A stretch of 34,697 bases of DNA from Methanobacteriota archaeon (lineage in GTDB: Archaea; Thermoplasmatota; Poseidoniia; Poseidoniales; Thalassarchaeaceae): the NCBI GenBank assembly GCA_004195715.1, contig PSPX01000027.1, positions 1 to 34,697 on the forward strand. Direction: 5' to 3'. The stretch's first letter is position 1; every line of letters starts with the position of its first letter. A program made the position numbers and the translations under genes. Positions 32,402 to 34,697 of this stretch are shown one piece after another. The notes under the pieces were generated by a model that saw only the letters and a program-made list of their open reading frames with translations, did not search any database and had not been told where the DNA came from.

Positions 32402-34697
32402 ATGCCCCCATCTGAACCGCGTCAGAGCCTGCCGGACAGCGATCCGGAGGAGACCGATGAGTGGATGGAGGCCCTGCGATCGGTCGTAGCCTCACAAGGA
32501 GTCGAAAGAGCACGCATCCTGCTACACGAACTAATGGCCGAGGCGAACGCCTTGTCTGTCCCAATCCGACCATCTTCGCAGACGCCGTATGTCAATTCAA
32601 TCTCGCTTGAGCAGCAGCCGCCCTATCCGGGCAAACTCACACTTGAGTCTTCCATCCAGAACGCAATCCTTTGGAACGCGGCAGTGACGGTTTCCGACGC
32701 CAACCGCCGACTCGATGGAATCGGTGGGCACATCTCCACCTACGCCTCAAGCTCAACGCTCTATGAGGTAGGCTTCAATCATGTATTCAGAGGCAAGCAG
32801 CACAACGGCATCGGCGATGCCATCTATGTCCAGGGACACGCCAGTCCGGGAATCTACGCCAGAGCATTCCTCGAGGGCAGGCTGAGTGAGGAGCAGTTAC
32901 GCAACTTCAGGCAGGAGGCCTACGGAGTCGGATTGTCGTCATACCCCCACCCTAGGTTGATGCCAGAGTTCTGGGAATACCCAACCGTCTCGATGGGGCT
33001 CGGCCCACTCGGCGCAGTCATGCATGCTAGGTTCTGGAAGTACCTACACCAGCGCGGACTCGCTGATACCTCAGAGAGCCGTGTTTTCGCCTTCCTCGGA
33101 GACGGCGAAATGGACGAGCCCGAATCGGTCGCCTCTATTGCTGTGGCAGGCCGAGAGCAACTTGACAACCTCATTGTCGTGGTGAACTGCAACCTACAGA
33201 GACTCGACGGTCCTGTTAGGGGTAATGCGAAGATTATCCAGGAGCTTGAGGGCCTCTACCGTGGTGCCGGATGGACCGTCATCAAGGTGTTGTGGAGCTC
33301 TAGTTGGGACCGTGTGCTACAAGGAGACCAGAATGGCGAGTTGTTGGCTAGATTTGAGGAGATTACAGACGGCGACTGGCAGCGGATGAGCACACTTACT
33401 TCTGCCGAGTTCCGCGCTGAGTTGTTTTCAGGCAGCCCGAGCCTCGAGGCGCTGGGTACTTCGCTGTCCGATGAGGACATTGAGGGACTTACCCGCGGCG
33501 GTCACGACCCACTCAAGGTCTACGCCGCCTACGAGGCGGCTCTGGCAGCCACCGGGCCGGCAGTGATTCTCGCTCACACAGTAAAGGGCTGGGGAATCGA
33601 CTCCTTCGAAGGAAGGAACACGACTCACCAGAAGAAGAAGCTGGAGCTTGATGACCTGATTGCCTACAGGGATGCGCTCGGACTAACGATAGCGGACTCG
33701 GACCTCGAGGACAGTCCATTCTACAGCCTCGACGACGAGTCTGATGAGGCGGAATACCTGATGCAGCGGAGGGCCGCACTGGGTGGCTCACTGCCATCTC
33801 GAAACCCAGCCGAGATCAACCTCGATCTTCCTGGTCAGGATGCTTACGCCGCCTTTGACGAAGGCACTCCGGAGGGCCAAGAGGTCTCTACCACCATGGC
33901 GTTCGTCAGGCTACTTCGCAACCTGATGAAGTCGGACATAGGGGAGAGAATCGTACCAATCATACCGGACGAAGGCAGAACCTTCGGGATGGACCCGCTG
34001 TTCAGCGAGTTCGGAATCTTTGCATCGCAAGGGCAAAAGTATACTCCGGTAGATCACACGATGTTGCTGAATTACAGGGAGTCCGAGTCTGGCCAAGTCC
34101 TTCAGGAGGGAATTTCAGAGGCTGGAGCCATCGCATCGTGGATTGCCAGCGCCACCTCATACGCCAACGCCAACTCGCCAACACTTCCGTTCTACACATT
34201 TTACTCGATGTTCGGCTTCCAACGCGTCGGTGACCAAATTTGGAGTGCTGCCGACGCGAGAGCCCGCGGCTTCCTGATGGGAGCGACCGCCGGACGTACC
34301 ACTCTCAACGGCGAGGGCCTGCAGCATCAAGACGGCCACAGTCTGCTGATGGCCTCGGCGGTTCCGTACTGTAGGGCTTGGGACCCGGCCTACGCCTACG
34401 AGGTCGCGGCCATTATTCGACACGGTATAGACGAGATGTGGGGTCAGAACCTCGACGTCTTCCACTATGTGATGCTGTATAACGAGAATCAGCAGCAGAT
34501 GCCCAAGCCAGAAGGCGCGGACGAAGGCATAGTGCGCGGCGCCTACTTGCTCGACGAGGGCAAGGGCAAGGGAGCTAGAATCCGACTACTTGGCTCGGGA
34601 CCAATCCTGAAGCACGTCAGGGAGGCCGCGGGCATCCTCAGTTCCGATTATGAGGTATCTCCTGAGGTTTGGTCAGTCACATCCTACGGCGAGATGC
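32402..34697 (+). CDS. aceE: Pyruvate dehydrogenase E1 component, homodimeric AceE type (3' partial)
   Basis: The frame is open to the right edge: 765 residues are visible of the roughly 890 usual for the family. It decarboxylates pyruvate with ThDP and passes the acetyl group to the E2 component. Recognised: the N-terminal NRRLDGIGGHISTYAS, HVFRGKQHNGIGDAIYVQGHASPGIYARAFLEGR, SYPHPRLMPEFWEYPTVSMGLGP, the ThDP motif GDGEMDEPES at about 233-242 ending in NCNLQRLDG (from 264), AHTVKGWG, then IPIIPDEGRTFGMDPLF, and the C-terminal QHQDGHSLLMASAVP. It is the bacterial homodimeric form, not the alpha2beta2 form common elsewhere in archaea. A GAGTGAG motif is just upstream of the ATG. E2 and lipoamide dehydrogenase may lie beyond the edge. 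Confidence 0.93.
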   Translation, partial: MPPSEPRQSLPDSDPEETDEWMEALRSVVASQGVERARILLHELMAEANALSVPIRPSSQTPYVNSISLEQQPPYPGKLTLESSIQNAILWNAAVTVSDANRRLDGIGGHISTYASSSTLYEVGFNHVFRGKQHNGIGDAIYVQGHASPGIYARAFLEGRLSEEQLRNFRQEAYGVGLSSYPHPRLMPEFWEYPTVSMGLGPLGAVMHARFWKYLHQRGLADTSESRVFAFLGDGEMDEPESVASIAVAGREQLDNLIVVVNCNLQRLDGPVRGNAKIIQELEGLYRGAGWTVIKVLWSSSWDRVLQGDQNGELLARFEEITDGDWQRMSTLTSAEFRAELFSGSPSLEALGTSLSDEDIEGLTRGGHDPLKVYAAYEAALAATGPAVILAHTVKGWGIDSFEGRNTTHQKKKLELDDLIAYRDALGLTIADSDLEDSPFYSLDDESDEAEYLMQRRAALGGSLPSRNPAEINLDLPGQDAYAAFDEGTPEGQEVSTTMAFVRLLRNLMKSDIGERIVPIIPDEGRTFGMDPLFSEFGIFASQGQKYTPVDHTMLLNYRESESGQVLQEGISEAGAIASWIASATSYANANSPTLPFYTFYSMFGFQRVGDQIWSAADARARGFLMGATAGRTTLNGEGLQHQDGHSLLMASAVPYCRAWDPAYAYEVAAIIRHGIDEMWGQNLDVFHYVMLYNENQQQMPKPEGADEGIVRGAYLLDEGKGKGARIRLLGSGPILKHVREAAGILSSDYEVSPEVWSVTSYGEM

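Noticed and set aside
1-34697. Insertion sequence, prophage or integrated plasmid
   Set aside because: No transposase, integrase, phage structural gene, target-site duplication or tRNA-linked attachment site was seen.

Overview
The window reads as a chromosomal segment of a planktonic euryarchaeon, most likely Marine Group II (Candidatus Poseidoniales) or a close relative. This is inferred from gene content. It has archaeal-only information genes (large subunit of DNA polymerase D, primase large subunit PriL, NreA, archaeal MptE, DUF373). These sit beside bacterial-style metabolism (homodimeric pyruvate dehydrogenase E1, class II fumarase, BolA with a CGFS glutaredoxin) and a large membrane-anchored protein with Asp-rich thrombospondin-type-3 repeats. 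Base composition is above 50% GC. Genes are tightly packed, and starts are ATG or GTG with GGAG or GGTGA motifs or apparently leaderless. No tRNA, rRNA, CRISPR array, transposase or integrase was recognised.

Layout. 1-2114: 3' part of a calcium-binding-repeat surface protein. 2186-2830: HTH_10 regulator. 2831-4032: NreA repair protein, frameshifted. 4128-7766: small zinc-ribbon protein, DUF373 membrane protein, PriL and MptE. 7763-11728: PolD large subunit. 11864-12847: pyrE-csaA. 12848-14579: zinc-ribbon membrane protein and a divergent cyclophilin. 14671-16272: fumarase with an N-terminal ribbon-helix-helix domain. 16273-17220: a protein-free, purine/pyrimidine-skewed repeat region that looks like a long structured RNA gene on the minus strand. 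17221-20768: frameshifted beta-propeller gene, M32 carboxypeptidase, ferritin-like/VIT1 protein. 20873-22423: wHTH-STAND ATPase. 22420-25158: thioredoxin, then rpe-bolA-grx-eamA. 25159-30381 (minus): frameshifted SAP/membrane gene, methionine aminopeptidase, Sua5/YrdC, RDD protein, UPF1-like helicase. 30503-34697: zinc-ribbon/SAP-like protein, GNAT acetyltransferase, 5' part of aceE.

Genes that fit together. PolD-L, PriL and NreA form a replication/repair neighbourhood, and NreA and PolD-L end in PCNA-binding-like peptides. Thioredoxin, BolA, CGFS glutaredoxin and the ferritin/VIT1 protein point to redox, Fe-S and iron handling. Fumarase and AceE belong to aerobic central carbon metabolism. 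MetAP and Sua5/YrdC serve translation.

Most notable observations: (i) the 0.8-kb repeat/RNA candidate at about 16328-17130; (ii) the ribbon-helix-helix-fumarase fusion; (iii) six of seven convergent gene pairs whose stop codons touch or overlap exactly; (iv) three frameshifted genes in 35 kb, which may be assembly errors.
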